Source of the DNA: Leptospirales bacterium
Lineage (GTDB): Bacteria; Spirochaetota; Leptospiria; Leptospirales; Leptonemataceae
Assembly (NCBI GenBank): GCA_019694655.1
Contig: JAIBBN010000017.1
Coordinates: 1 to 54,180, forward strand
Length of the DNA stretch: 54,180 nt
Direction of reading: 5' to 3'
The position numbers and the translations under genes are program-made. The notes below the pieces were generated by a model. The model was not told the origin of the DNA and made no database searches. It worked only from the letters and a program-made list of their open reading frames with translations. Each line of letters begins with the position of its first letter. The first letter of the stretch is position 1. Shown here one piece after another: positions 27,222 to 34,572 of the stretch.

Positions 27222-28646
27222 TCAGCGCTCCTGGCCGCCGACAGTAATTTCACTGACGCGCACGGTGGGGATGCCCATGCCCACCGGCATGGACTGGCCG
27301 TTTTTGCCGCAGGTCCAGCCGCCGTCGGTAAACTTCAGATCGCGTCCAACCATGTCGATGCGCGTCATTACTTCCGGTCCGTTGCCGATCAGCGTCACGC
27401 CTTTCAGCGGCGCGGTCAATTTGCCATCTTCGATCAGGTAGCTTTCCTCGACGCTGAAGACAAAGTCGCCTTTGGTAATGTCGACCTGTCCGCCGCCAAA
27501 GCGACGGGCGTAAACGCCGCGTTTGACGCTGCGGATGATCTCTTCCGGATCGCTCTGGCCAGCAAGCATGTAGGTGTTGGTCATGCGCGGCATGGGCAGA
27601 TGGGCGTAGGATTCGCGCCGACCGTTGCCGGTCGCTTTGGTTTTCAGGATGCGAGCGCTGATCGAGTCGTTCATGTAGCCGCGCAGCACGCCGCCCTCGA
27701 TCAAGGTTGTCTGGCCAGGCGCATTGCCCTCGTCGTCGATGTTGATGCTGCCGCGCATATTGGCGAAGGTTCCGGCGTCCACGACGGTGCACAGCGATGA
27801 GGCGACGCTCTGTCCGATGCGATTGGAATAGTTGGAAAGTCCTTTGCGATTGAAGTCCGCTTCCAGGCCATGGCCGACGGCCTCGTGCAGCAACACGCCG
27901 CTGTCGGCCGGGCCCAGCACCACCGTCATCGGTCCGGCCGGCGCCGGGCGCGCCTCCAGCTGCAGGATGGCCAGGCGCGCCGCCTCGCCGGCAATGACTT
28001 CCGGACTGCGCTGCCGCTCGAAGTATTCAAAGCCGATGCGGCCGCCTCCCGAATCGCGACCGGTGCGCAGCTCGCTGCCGTCGGCGGCGATCGCGCTGGC
28101 GCGCAGCGTCATCATCGGCTGCACATCGCTCCACACCAGACCGTCGCTGTTGATGTAGCTGATGCGCCGCAGCTCATCGGCCAGGCCCAGCTGCACGCGT
28201 ACGATGCGCGAATCAAAGGCCCGCGCCGCCCGGTCGGCGCGCTGCAGAAAGGCCACGCGCGTTTGCAGGTCGCTGTCCGACGGGTTTTGTTCCACCTGAT
28301 AGCGGGCCGCAGTTGGCTGCGCCTGCAGCGGATGCGTTTGTACCTGCGCCCGGGAATCGCGGGCAATGGCCGAGGCGCTCTCTGCGCAGCGCTGCAGGCT
28401 TTCGGCAGTCAGGATGTCGGTGTAGGCCAGGCCCTGGCGATCGCCAATGACGACGCGCACGCCTGCGCCGCGGGAGACGCCGTGGCTGGCCGATTTAACG
28501 CGCTCTTCTTCGTAGCTGAGGCCGGTGGAGATGTTTTCTTCAAAATAGATGTCGGCAAAATCGCCGCCGCTGGACAAAGCCGCGGCAAGGGCGCGCAGAC
28601 AGTCTTCCGGGGGCAGGGGCAGTTCAGGGATGGCAGCGGAACTCAC
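27222..28646 (-). CDS. tldD: TldD metalloprotease
   Basis: A 474-residue zinc peptidase. The HExxxH zinc motif is HEAVGH, at about residue 255, followed by GLEADFNRKG, which is the TldD signature. The N-terminus is SAAIPELPLPP, with a GTG start. TldD/TldE act on damaged or unfolded short proteins and may control type II antitoxins, which is of interest because several toxin-antitoxin pairs lie in this same window. No regulator is visible. Confidence 0.92.
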   Translation of the reverse strand: MSSAAIPELPLPPEDCLRALAAALSSGGDFADIYFEENISTGLSYEEERVKSASHGVSRGAGVRVVIGDRQGLAYTDILTAESLQRCAESASAIARDSRAQVQTHPLQAQPTAARYQVEQNPSDSDLQTRVAFLQRADRAARAFDSRIVRVQLGLADELRRISYINSDGLVWSDVQPMMTLRASAIAADGSELRTGRDSGGGRIGFEYFERQRSPEVIAGEAARLAILQLEARPAPAGPMTVVLGPADSGVLLHEAVGHGLEADFNRKGLSNYSNRIGQSVASSLCTVVDAGTFANMRGSINIDDEGNAPGQTTLIEGGVLRGYMNDSISARILKTKATGNGRRESYAHLPMPRMTNTYMLAGQSDPEEIIRSVKRGVYARRFGGGQVDITKGDFVFSVEESYLIEDGKLTAPLKGVTLIGNGPEVMTRIDMVGRDLKFTDGGWTCGKNGQSMPVGMGIPTVRVSEITVGGQER

Positions 28647-28700
28647 CGCGTCAATAAAGCACAGGTCGTCGCTGGCGGCGAGAAGTACGCGCAGAGGAAG

Positions 28701-29384
28701 TCAGCGATTCGCGGCCTTAATCCCCGTCTGGCAGCAATCGAGTAATGGACACTGCTGGCAAAGCGGTCGACGCGCCCGGCACACCAGGGCGCAGAAATCC
28801 AGCATCGCCAGATTCAGCTGAAAGGGGTCCTTTGTGTGTACAAACTGATTGGCCAGCTCCAGCACGCGGCGATCGCGCCGGCTCTCGGCATGCAGCGGCA
28901 GGCCATGCAGACGCGCCATCAGTCGCGCCACATTAACGTCCACCGCCGCCTCGCGGGCGCCGAAGAGTCGACTGCGCAACATTGCGCTGCAGTAGGCGCC
29001 CACGCCGGGGATCGCTTCCAGATCGTCGCCGATGGCCGGCGCACGCCGGGCAAAGCTGTCGCGAAGATAGGCAAAGGTCTGGCGCAACTGCGTCTGGCGC
29101 CAGCGCAGGCCAAGCGGGCGCAAGATCTCATCCAGCTCTTCAGGCGCAGCGGCGGCCGCGGCGGCCGGATCACGATAGCGTTCGGTGAAACGCAGATACA
29201 CCGCCTGCACCTGATCGGCGCGCGTGCGTCGCAGCATCATCTCAGCGCTGAGCAGATGGAACCAGCTGTGCGTCTGGCGCCAGGGATAGTTGCGGCCGTG
29301 TCTTGCAAACCAGGCGCGCAGGCGTCGGCGCAGCAGCGGAAAAGCGGCGGGACGCGGGGAGCGGGTTCTGTGAGCGGGGCGCAT
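28701..29384 (-). CDS. small HhH-GPD mismatch DNA glycosylase (MutY/TDG type)
   Basis: A 227-residue glycosylase without MutY's C-terminal 8-oxoG-sensing domain. It has AEMMLRRTRADQV in the catalytic Glu position, the helix-hairpin-helix AIPGVGAYCSAML, and VDVNVARL carrying the catalytic Asp. The cysteine pattern C202-X6-C209-X2-C212-X5-C218 fits an Fe-S cluster. The whole resembles Mig/thermophilic G:T mismatch (thymine) glycosylases, which repair deaminated 5-methylcytosine. Such enzymes usually accompany m5C methyltransferases, but only a type I (m6A) system is seen here. The last gene of the core stretch before the accessory part begins. Confidence 0.85.
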   Translation of the reverse strand: MRPAHRTRSPRPAAFPLLRRRLRAWFARHGRNYPWRQTHSWFHLLSAEMMLRRTRADQVQAVYLRFTERYRDPAAAAAAAPEELDEILRPLGLRWRQTQLRQTFAYLRDSFARRAPAIGDDLEAIPGVGAYCSAMLRSRLFGAREAAVDVNVARLMARLHGLPLHAESRRDRRVLELANQFVHTKDPFQLNLAMLDFCALVCRARRPLCQQCPLLDCCQTGIKAANR

Positions 29385-29567
29385 GGCGGATTACAAAGCT
29401 ATCCCCGGCGATTGGATCGGACGGCGGGCGGCCGGGCGAATCTCGCTGTGTCGCCGCCTGCACCGCTGGAGCGCGATGGTCCGCAGGATTGGTTCTCGAC
29501 CCGGGGCCGCAGAATCGTCGCCATTCCTCCGTCCTTTGCCATTAGACGAGCCTTGCCAGTCCGCAAT
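29385..29567. other. spacer before the first accessory unit
   Basis: This 183-bp stretch lies between the glycosylase start and the GIY-YIG gene end. It has no plausible gene. A short segment at 29539-29549 (CCATTAGACGA) matches, in reverse, the D arm of tRNA-Gln/Glu genes, but the anticodon and T arms cannot be completed. The low-GC accessory genes begin directly after. Confidence 0.4.
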
Positions 29568-30203
29568 CTAAGAATCCTGGACAGGGTCTCCGTTGCTAAA
29601 GTAAGCTCGCTTTCCAATGGCATGGTTGAGAAAATCGGCAAGCTGCCGATCTCGGTCCCCGTAAACGTTCTCAATTGTAAATCCGTCCGAAACCGCTGGC
29701 ACTTTGCTGTCGCCAAGATAACCCGGTTTCATAGAGGGATACCTGGCCCGCATGATTCTATGAAGTGCAGCTTCCACCGCGACAAGTTTGTCGGAGGGCG
29801 CTTGCGCAAAGCAAAAGTGACTGCTACGCACAAGTTCACGCGCGATTTTCTTCCTTTCCGCTTCCAGGAAATCATTGCGTTCAAGCGCCATAGTTTCGCT
29901 CGAAACGTACTCTTGGGGTCCATCAAGGAATGCTACCGGATCACGTGGCAGGTATAGGAGTGCTCCGGGGTTAAGGTATGTTTTGAGGAGATGATCCTGA
30001 AACCGTCCTCCGAGGTCAACTGCCCGCCCAATGTACCACACCTTGTAACGGCTCTTTCTCACCGAATATCCGGAAAATGCATAAACACCACTGCCCAACC
30101 GCGGTAGCCGGTATTCCCCGCCATCCGCTGATTCAAGAAGACGCGCCTGGGCCTCCATGGGCCAGGACATCCAGTGAAGTGATATCGTTATTTGAGAAAT
30201 CAT
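29568..30203 (-). CDS. GIY-YIG nuclease-like protein
   Basis: A 211-residue protein begun at MISQITISLHW, with AGGAGA nine bases upstream. The GIY-YIG core is recognisable as SGVYAFSGYSVRKSRYK...VWYIGRAVDLGGRFQDH: GVY for GIY, YIG, and a following Arg. A downstream VEAAL holds the expected metal-binding Glu. Such nucleases occur in mobile elements, phages and defence. The C-terminal half matches nothing I know. It follows the 412-residue protein by 27 bp and is probably its partner. Base composition is lower in GC than the core genes, so transfer is likely. Confidence 0.65.
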   Translation of the reverse strand: MISQITISLHWMSWPMEAQARLLESADGGEYRLPRLGSGVYAFSGYSVRKSRYKVWYIGRAVDLGGRFQDHLLKTYLNPGALLYLPRDPVAFLDGPQEYVSSETMALERNDFLEAERKKIARELVRSSHFCFAQAPSDKLVAVEAALHRIMRARYPSMKPGYLGDSKVPAVSDGFTIENVYGDRDRQLADFLNHAIGKRAYFSNGDPVQDS

Positions 30204-30230
30204 GGTATTCTCCTGGAGATATTGCAAAAA

Positions 30231-31469
30231 CTAAATAGGTAGTAACTGCTGGCCCTGTTCCAGTTCCGCCAGCCGAAGGATCTTATTCGAATTTGGCGCG
30301 CCTCTATTAGGCAGGGGAAGCGACTGCTGCCCCTGCTTCAGTTCCGCCAGTCGAAGGATTTTGGCTGGCGTCGATGTCCTTGTGAGCGGTACCAATCGAC
30401 CTGGATCCGACGCAAGGGCGGACATCAATCGATCGCGCATGGTCGCGCTACATTCCGCAACCAGCAATCGGAACCGCTCAGGCAGCAGCTCAAAATCGAT
30501 TGGATCAAATCGCTCCGGCGTCATATACTCGCGAATCCATCGCCAGAGTTCGTCGCAATGAAGGCAGACCACGTAGCCCGGCGCCAGAGGGAAACACAGA
30601 AGGCGGCGACCGCGCCGCATCTTCAGGCGTCTGCGGATGTTGAAAATTCTGTAACCAGTCTTTTGCATTACAAAGATAGCAATAAGGAAAAGCCTTTTGA
30701 AACCCAGCCCGTATTGTTCCGTCATGCGTCGAAGGTGAGGATGGCCGAAAACACCAAGAATGTCAAGCGATGTGGAAAAGCTGCAACTGTCAGCCGCTTC
30801 CAGTACTGAAAGGAGAATCAAATCGTTGAGATTGTGAACAAGTTTCTTTGCCACAAAGCCATATTTGCCCGTCACAGCTTTGTCCAATTTGGCCTGAAAA
30901 CTACTTTGCTGTCGCGCGTACCACCGCGCAAGGGGTCCGCCCAAACGAGGAATAACTCCGGACGCGTCCTCTTGCCGGTGGTTGAGAAGAAGTTTACTCG
31001 GAATATGGAGTTGATATTTCAAGTTTACTGATTGTTCGACAATCACAAAGAGAGGCGCGACGACTGTGTAACGCACGAATTCAAGCGGATCGATTGCTGT
31101 GCACCATGAGGCGCCTTTGCTCCAAAGGTTCGCCGCCCTAAATGAAAGCGGCTGAACAATAAAGTACTCTTGTCGACAGCCGACAAAACGAGTTTCCATC
31201 GCCAATTGAAACGCTTTGAGAAGCTGCGTGGGCCGTGAATACTGGCTGAAATTTCTTGCTTTTGGCGGTAACCTACCGAGATGACGCGACCAGAGATAAG
31301 CGAGCAAATGTATTCGCCGCATTTCAAGAGCCGTTATCGTCCGGCGGGTGCGAAGATGCAAATACCAGCGAGCAATGGGCCCGATCCGTCGCCAGTGATT
31401 GTCCTTTCGCTGCGATTGGGGGTCCGCCGCGATAATTGACTCTGTCTCCAATTCATTTGTGATTTTCAT
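30231..31469 (-). CDS. unrecognised 412-residue protein with phage-like segment
   Basis: Basic, with many aromatic residues and no membrane segments. The region around residues 110-165 (LWSKGASWCTAIDPLEF, then APLFVIVEQSVNLKYQLHI) recalls a segment found in many uncharacterised phage proteins, where SKGTxWCTA is followed by a Tyr, an LYxII strand and KYQLHF. This comparison is from memory and unproven. The C-terminus holds two copies of KILRLAEL.QGQQ, 26 residues apart. Translation starts at ATG 31469, with GGAGG inside a perfect hairpin. First gene of a two-gene unit with the GIY-YIG protein. Confidence 0.5.
   Translation of the reverse strand: MKITNELETESIIAADPQSQRKDNHWRRIGPIARWYLHLRTRRTITALEMRRIHLLAYLWSRHLGRLPPKARNFSQYSRPTQLLKAFQLAMETRFVGCRQEYFIVQPLSFRAANLWSKGASWCTAIDPLEFVRYTVVAPLFVIVEQSVNLKYQLHIPSKLLLNHRQEDASGVIPRLGGPLARWYARQQSSFQAKLDKAVTGKYGFVAKKLVHNLNDLILLSVLEAADSCSFSTSLDILGVFGHPHLRRMTEQYGLGFKRLFLIAIFVMQKTGYRIFNIRRRLKMRRGRRLLCFPLAPGYVVCLHCDELWRWIREYMTPERFDPIDFELLPERFRLLVAECSATMRDRLMSALASDPGRLVPLTRTSTPAKILRLAELKQGQQSLPLPNRGAPNSNKILRLAELEQGQQLLPI
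30240..30360 (-). repeat. 78-bp tandem repeat (about 1.5 copies) at the 3' end of the 412-residue gene
   Basis: The plus strand reads CTGTTCCAGTTCCGCCAG at 30255-30272 and CTGCTTCAGTTCCGCCAG at 30333-30350, followed in both by (C/T)CGAAGGAT. The 78-bp (26-codon) period keeps the reading frame. A related TTCCAGGTCCGCCAG occurs in the hairpin at 32277-32309. This suggests a short dispersed element captured into the coding end. Confidence 0.6.
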
Positions 31470-31472
31470 TTG

Positions 31473-31492
31473 ATTCCTCCGGTCGGAGGAAT
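31473..31492 (-). promoter_or_regulatory. perfect hairpin covering the ribosome binding site of the 412-residue gene
   Basis: ATTCCTCCGGTCGGAGGAAT is a perfect inverted repeat (nine-base arms, two-base centre) four bases from the ATG at 31469. On the minus-strand mRNA the right arm contains GGAGG, the Shine-Dalgarno sequence. If folded, the hairpin would hide the ribosome binding site, so translation may be controlled by temperature, a protein or an RNA. Confidence 0.55.
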
Positions 31493-31888
31493 CGGGGAGA
31501 CTTGAGGCAGAAGTCCGCTCTGGTGGCGCTTTTCTAGATTTTTTTCCTTTTCTGAGACGCTATCTCAGGTCGATTCTTTCACTATCTGCGTCCCGCGGCA
31601 GCGGTCCCAGCTACAGCCAATCGGAATTCTGGCTGGTCAGCCGGAGCGGACAAAGTACGAACCCAGGGCCGAATGATTCAGGAATGTAGAGGCCCTTCGC
31701 GGCGAACCGGTGGAAGATTGAGTTGCGAAGCGAAAGCCAGCTCGACTACTTTGAGCCGGGTTCCGCGAGCGAGCTTCCGCCGCGGCCCGGACCTGCTCCT
31801 GGCGTTTACGATCTTTAACTATTTTCGTTTTCAGAACTTCAAGGGTTGGCAGGAGCGCTTGCCTTTCGCATTGCTCGGGTTTTCCGAA
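31493..31888. other. divergent intergenic region
   Basis: About 400 bp between the 412-residue gene and the plus-strand gene at 31889. It holds a small inverted repeat TGAGA-N5-TCTCA at 31553-31567 and A/T-rich tracts next to it, which could be part of a divergent promoter. A reading frame continuing the downstream gene to 31673 is open but reads like Arg-rich noise in its first 45 residues. I see no other gene. Confidence 0.35.
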
Positions 31889-32260
31889 ATGGTTCGCAGC
31901 AAGCGAATGTTTTGCGATCTATGCTGGAATGATACGCGTATTACCGTTGAGCAGCGCGGCAATGACGAGACAAAACAAGTAATCGAGGCCGCGCTCGGGC
32001 TTTTTTGCGACCGAGCACAGAAGGCGTTCTATGTCCAGGAGTTGAGTTCGGATAGCAAGCGTTCAAGGTCAGGGTGGAGATTGAGTTCATCTCTGACAGC
32101 GGAAGGGAGCGCCAATCCCGAGCTAATGCGCTATATGAAGGATCTTTTCGAGGGCGAATTGGCTACGATTGCTTCAAGAACAGGCGCCATCAATAGAGTG
32201 CAAGTCGACCTGATCTCTGAAGAATTTGAAGCGAAGATTCATATCGGTCGCGGCGATTGA
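31889..32260 (+). CDS. hypothetical protein
   Basis: A 123-residue frame begun at the ATG of MVRSKRMFCDLCW. It contains one CxxC pair (CDLC), FCDRAQKAFYVQEL, and a C-terminal VDLISEEFEAKIHIG strand-like part. There is no good Shine-Dalgarno site, and the frame stays open to 31673, so the real start is uncertain. Codon use resembles the neighbouring low-GC accessory genes. Function unknown; may be a remnant. Confidence 0.35.
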   Translation: MVRSKRMFCDLCWNDTRITVEQRGNDETKQVIEAALGLFCDRAQKAFYVQELSSDSKRSRSGWRLSSSLTAEGSANPELMRYMKDLFEGELATIASRTGAINRVQVDLISEEFEAKIHIGRGD

Positions 32261-32276
32261 AACGGAGCCCGCCGAT

Positions 32277-32309
32277 CTGGCGGCGCTGGACCGCTTCCAG
32301 GTCCGCCAG
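32277..32309. terminator. strong hairpin between convergent genes
   Basis: CTGGCGG...GGACC...GGTCC.GCCAG forms a nested stem between the hypothetical gene (ends 32260) and doxX (ends 32414), which converge. It lacks a T tract, so it could be a bidirectional terminator or a copy of the short repeat seen at 30255-30350. Confidence 0.45.
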
Positions 32310-32413
32310 AGGTGAAACGCTAACGCCGACGCCCAGACTGGATTCGGTGCGCCCGGATCGCTAGCGGCGCCGCAACAAGATTGCAGCGACAGTCCGCCGT
32401 CTGCTGCAATCGG

Positions 32414-32857
32414 CTATCTGAAGCGATCCACAAGGGCGCGGTCCACGGAGAAAGCGCCGGCGCCCGAAATCAGCAACGCGGCGCACATGCCAATGATCAG
32501 AATATGGTATTCATAACCTTCGCCTGCCTGGCTGCCGAACCAGTTCATGAAGAAGCCATTTTTGGCCTGCATCAGCGCGGCGCCGATCATCACTATGGCC
32601 AGACCGGCAGCCGCCGGCCGCGTGCAGAAACCCAGGATCAGCGCCAGCGCACCGAAGGATTCGGCGACAATGACCAGCAGTCCAATGGGCGCCGGTATTC
32701 CCAGGGAAACAAAGAAGTCGATCGTCGGCCGGAAGCCAAATCCGCCAAACCATCCAAGGAGTTTTTGCAAACCGTGGGGCAGCATTACGCCGCCCAGAAC
32801 AATCCGAACGATGGTCAGAAATACGGTCGATTCAGTAGTGAAAATTTTCTCAAGCAT
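32414..32857 (-). CDS. DoxX-family membrane protein
   Basis: A 147-residue protein begun at MLEKIFTTESTV, with AGGAGAAAGGA just upstream, an excellent ribosome binding site. Four membrane helices, the first containing VRIVLGGVMLPHGLQKLLGW, a DoxX hallmark, and the last ILIIGMCAALLISGAG. DoxX proteins are small quinone-linked or redox-related membrane proteins, and some associate with thiol stress systems. It lies upstream of the AraC regulator on the same strand with a 143-bp gap, which may be coincidental. Confidence 0.8.
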   Translation of the reverse strand: MLEKIFTTESTVFLTIVRIVLGGVMLPHGLQKLLGWFGGFGFRPTIDFFVSLGIPAPIGLLVIVAESFGALALILGFCTRPAAAGLAIVMIGAALMQAKNGFFMNWFGSQAGEGYEYHILIIGMCAALLISGAGAFSVDRALVDRFR

Positions 32858-33000
32858 TCCTTTCTCCTGACATGCGAATTGTCGCACATCGGGTGAAAGC
32901 ATAGCCTGCAGGGTATCGCCGGTAAATGGACAGAAGCGGGAATTTCCTGGACTTTTCGTTCGCCGGCCGCCCTTTGCAGCGGCGGTCTGAGGCAGCGACT

Positions 33001-33906
33001 TCAGTCTCCCGGCAGCGCTTTTCTGGCCGCGCGTCGCAAAGTCTCCGGACTCATGCCCAGGTTCTTCTTCACGAAGCGGCTGAAATAGGCGGCATCCTCG
33101 AAGCGTATTTCGCGCGCAATTTGCAGGATGCTCAGATCGGAGTGGATCAAAAGCCGTCGTATTTCAAGCAGTAGGCGCTGGCGGATCACGGCTCTGGCCG
33201 ATAAGCCGGATTCGTTCTGGCAGATCCGATTCAGGCGCGGAACAGGCAGGTCCAGTCGTTGTGCGTAGAAAGCAACTGATCGCTCTATCGAAACATGTTC
33301 GTCGAGCAGTTGCAGCAGAAGATGATAGGCCCGTGTCGTCGAGGGCGGCTGCGGGGCGCCGATCCGGTACAGATCGGCAATTTCATGAAGCGCTACATGC
33401 GAGAGGGCATAGAGAAACCTGGCGCTCCGGCCATTCTGGAAGGCCCGCACCAATCGTTCAAGATCGACCTGCAGCTGATCGGCGCTTTGCGGCGCAGCGA
33501 TTTTCGCCTGAGTCCTTCCATTGCCAAAAAACGGAAAATCGACGAGCGACAGCGTTGCGCCGGAAGTCGCCGCACAAAACTCGTGCGAGATTTTGAGCGC
33601 ATAACCGCTGAACGCAGAATCCAGGCGCCAGCAATGAACTTGCCGCGGCTTGAGCAGGAAGATGCTGCCTGGCTCGATGGTAAATTCTTCAAAATCAATT
33701 GTATGTCTTCCGAAACCGGACTGAAAATAAAATACAGCGCAATAGGGGTGGCGGTGCGGACTCGAATACTCAGAAAAGCTGGGCGGCAAATCCTGGAGAC
33801 GACCGGCAAAGAAAAACGGATCGACCCGTCCCGCTGCGATGGACGCAGAATCCAGTTCCGGAATTGCCAGAGTGGCCGTCTGATTGGCCGCTTCGCTTAC
33901 TGCCAT
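33001..33906 (-). CDS. AraC-family transcription regulator
   Basis: A 301-residue protein begun at MAVSEAANQTA, with GGGAGGG upstream. The N-terminal half is a cupin-like sensor (HRHPYCAVFYFQSGFGRHTI; FTIEPGSIFLLKPRQVHCW), and the C-terminal half holds the two helix-turn-helix motifs (ARAVIRQRLLLEIRRLLIHS; EIRFEDAAYFSRFVKKNLG) and the closing SPETLRRAA. It likely controls the divergent MaoC-like gene, from which it is separated by 191 bp containing a 20-bp palindrome. Confidence 0.88.
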   Translation of the reverse strand: MAVSEAANQTATLAIPELDSASIAAGRVDPFFFAGRLQDLPPSFSEYSSPHRHPYCAVFYFQSGFGRHTIDFEEFTIEPGSIFLLKPRQVHCWRLDSAFSGYALKISHEFCAATSGATLSLVDFPFFGNGRTQAKIAAPQSADQLQVDLERLVRAFQNGRSARFLYALSHVALHEIADLYRIGAPQPPSTTRAYHLLLQLLDEHVSIERSVAFYAQRLDLPVPRLNRICQNESGLSARAVIRQRLLLEIRRLLIHSDLSILQIAREIRFEDAAYFSRFVKKNLGMSPETLRRAARKALPGD

Positions 33907-34045
33907 AGTTTTCCCTCCCGCCGCGATTCCAGATCGATGCCAGAGCCTGGTTCGATCCCTGTCCATCTTAAAGATCGGACCGGTCCAGCCTCATGGGAGA
34001 GAGCTGCCTGCCATACTTCGGACCTGCAAAGCCCAAAAAAAGGGA

Positions 34046-34083
34046 TTGACCCGGCCGGAAAAATTAGTTTTGTTCAAAACTAA
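34046..34083 (+). promoter_or_regulatory. promoter-like site with 20-bp palindromic operator
   Basis: TTGACC at 34046 may be a -35 element. TTAGTTTTGTTCAAAACTAA at 34064-34083 is a perfect inverted repeat with nine-base arms, overlapping where the -10 and transcription start of the MaoC-like gene should be. A repressor dimer, such as the divergent AraC regulator or an unlinked TetR-type protein, is the likely reader. Confidence 0.5.
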
Positions 34084-34097
34084 ATGGGGGCAAGCTG

Positions 34098-34496
34098 ATG
34101 AACAGTGGTCTGGCGCCGGAACTGGGAAGGGTATACCGCTATACGCGAAAATTCACCCGAGGGGATATTCTGGAATTTGCCCGCATAACAGGCGATGCGG
34201 GGAAGCATCACGTGAATCCTCATGGACCGGTGGTTGCCCAGGGACTGCTGGTTGCAAGCATCGTCACCAAATTGGGCGGCGATATGAACTACGTGGCCAG
34301 GACCATGGACTTTGAGATGCGAAAGCCGGTCCATGAAGGGGATGCTATTACAGGCGAGCTGCGAATCGTCGCCCTTGTCCGCACGGCAAAGCGGCTGAAG
34401 CTGACCATGGACTGCACCTGCTTCAATGCGCTTGGCGAAACCGTGATTGCCGGCCAGTCAAGGGGCTTGATCTGGCTTACAGACGAAAACGATTGA
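34098..34496 (+). CDS. MaoC/R-hydratase-type hot-dog protein
   Basis: A 132-residue protein with a GGGGG ribosome binding site. The hydratase 2 pattern is seen in FARITGDAGKHHVNPHG, with Asp and His in place, then PVVAQGLLVASIVTKLGG. Small single hot-dog proteins of this kind hydrate enoyl-CoA or enoyl-ACP, or simply bind acyl-thioesters. The size matches monofunctional R-specific hydratases. It stands alone, divergent from the AraC gene, and may be induced by a fatty-acid signal. Confidence 0.8.
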   Translation: MNSGLAPELGRVYRYTRKFTRGDILEFARITGDAGKHHVNPHGPVVAQGLLVASIVTKLGGDMNYVARTMDFEMRKPVHEGDAITGELRIVALVRTAKRLKLTMDCTCFNALGETVIAGQSRGLIWLTDEND

Positions 34497-34572
34497 GGGA
34501 TTGCAGTTAGCTTGGGCGATCACGGCGAGTTTCGATCAGCACACTGCGCCCTGCCTGGAGAGCAAGGCGCAG

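Noticed and set aside
29470-29560. A tRNA gene on the minus strand
   Set aside because: A D-arm-like sequence and a 5-bp anticodon-like stem (loop GGCGACG) exist, but the loop lacks U33 and acceptor and T arms do not pair.
34064-34083. A FapR operator
   Set aside because: Ends TTAG...CTAA match in part, but the centre differs from the known FapR box and no FapR-type protein is in the window.
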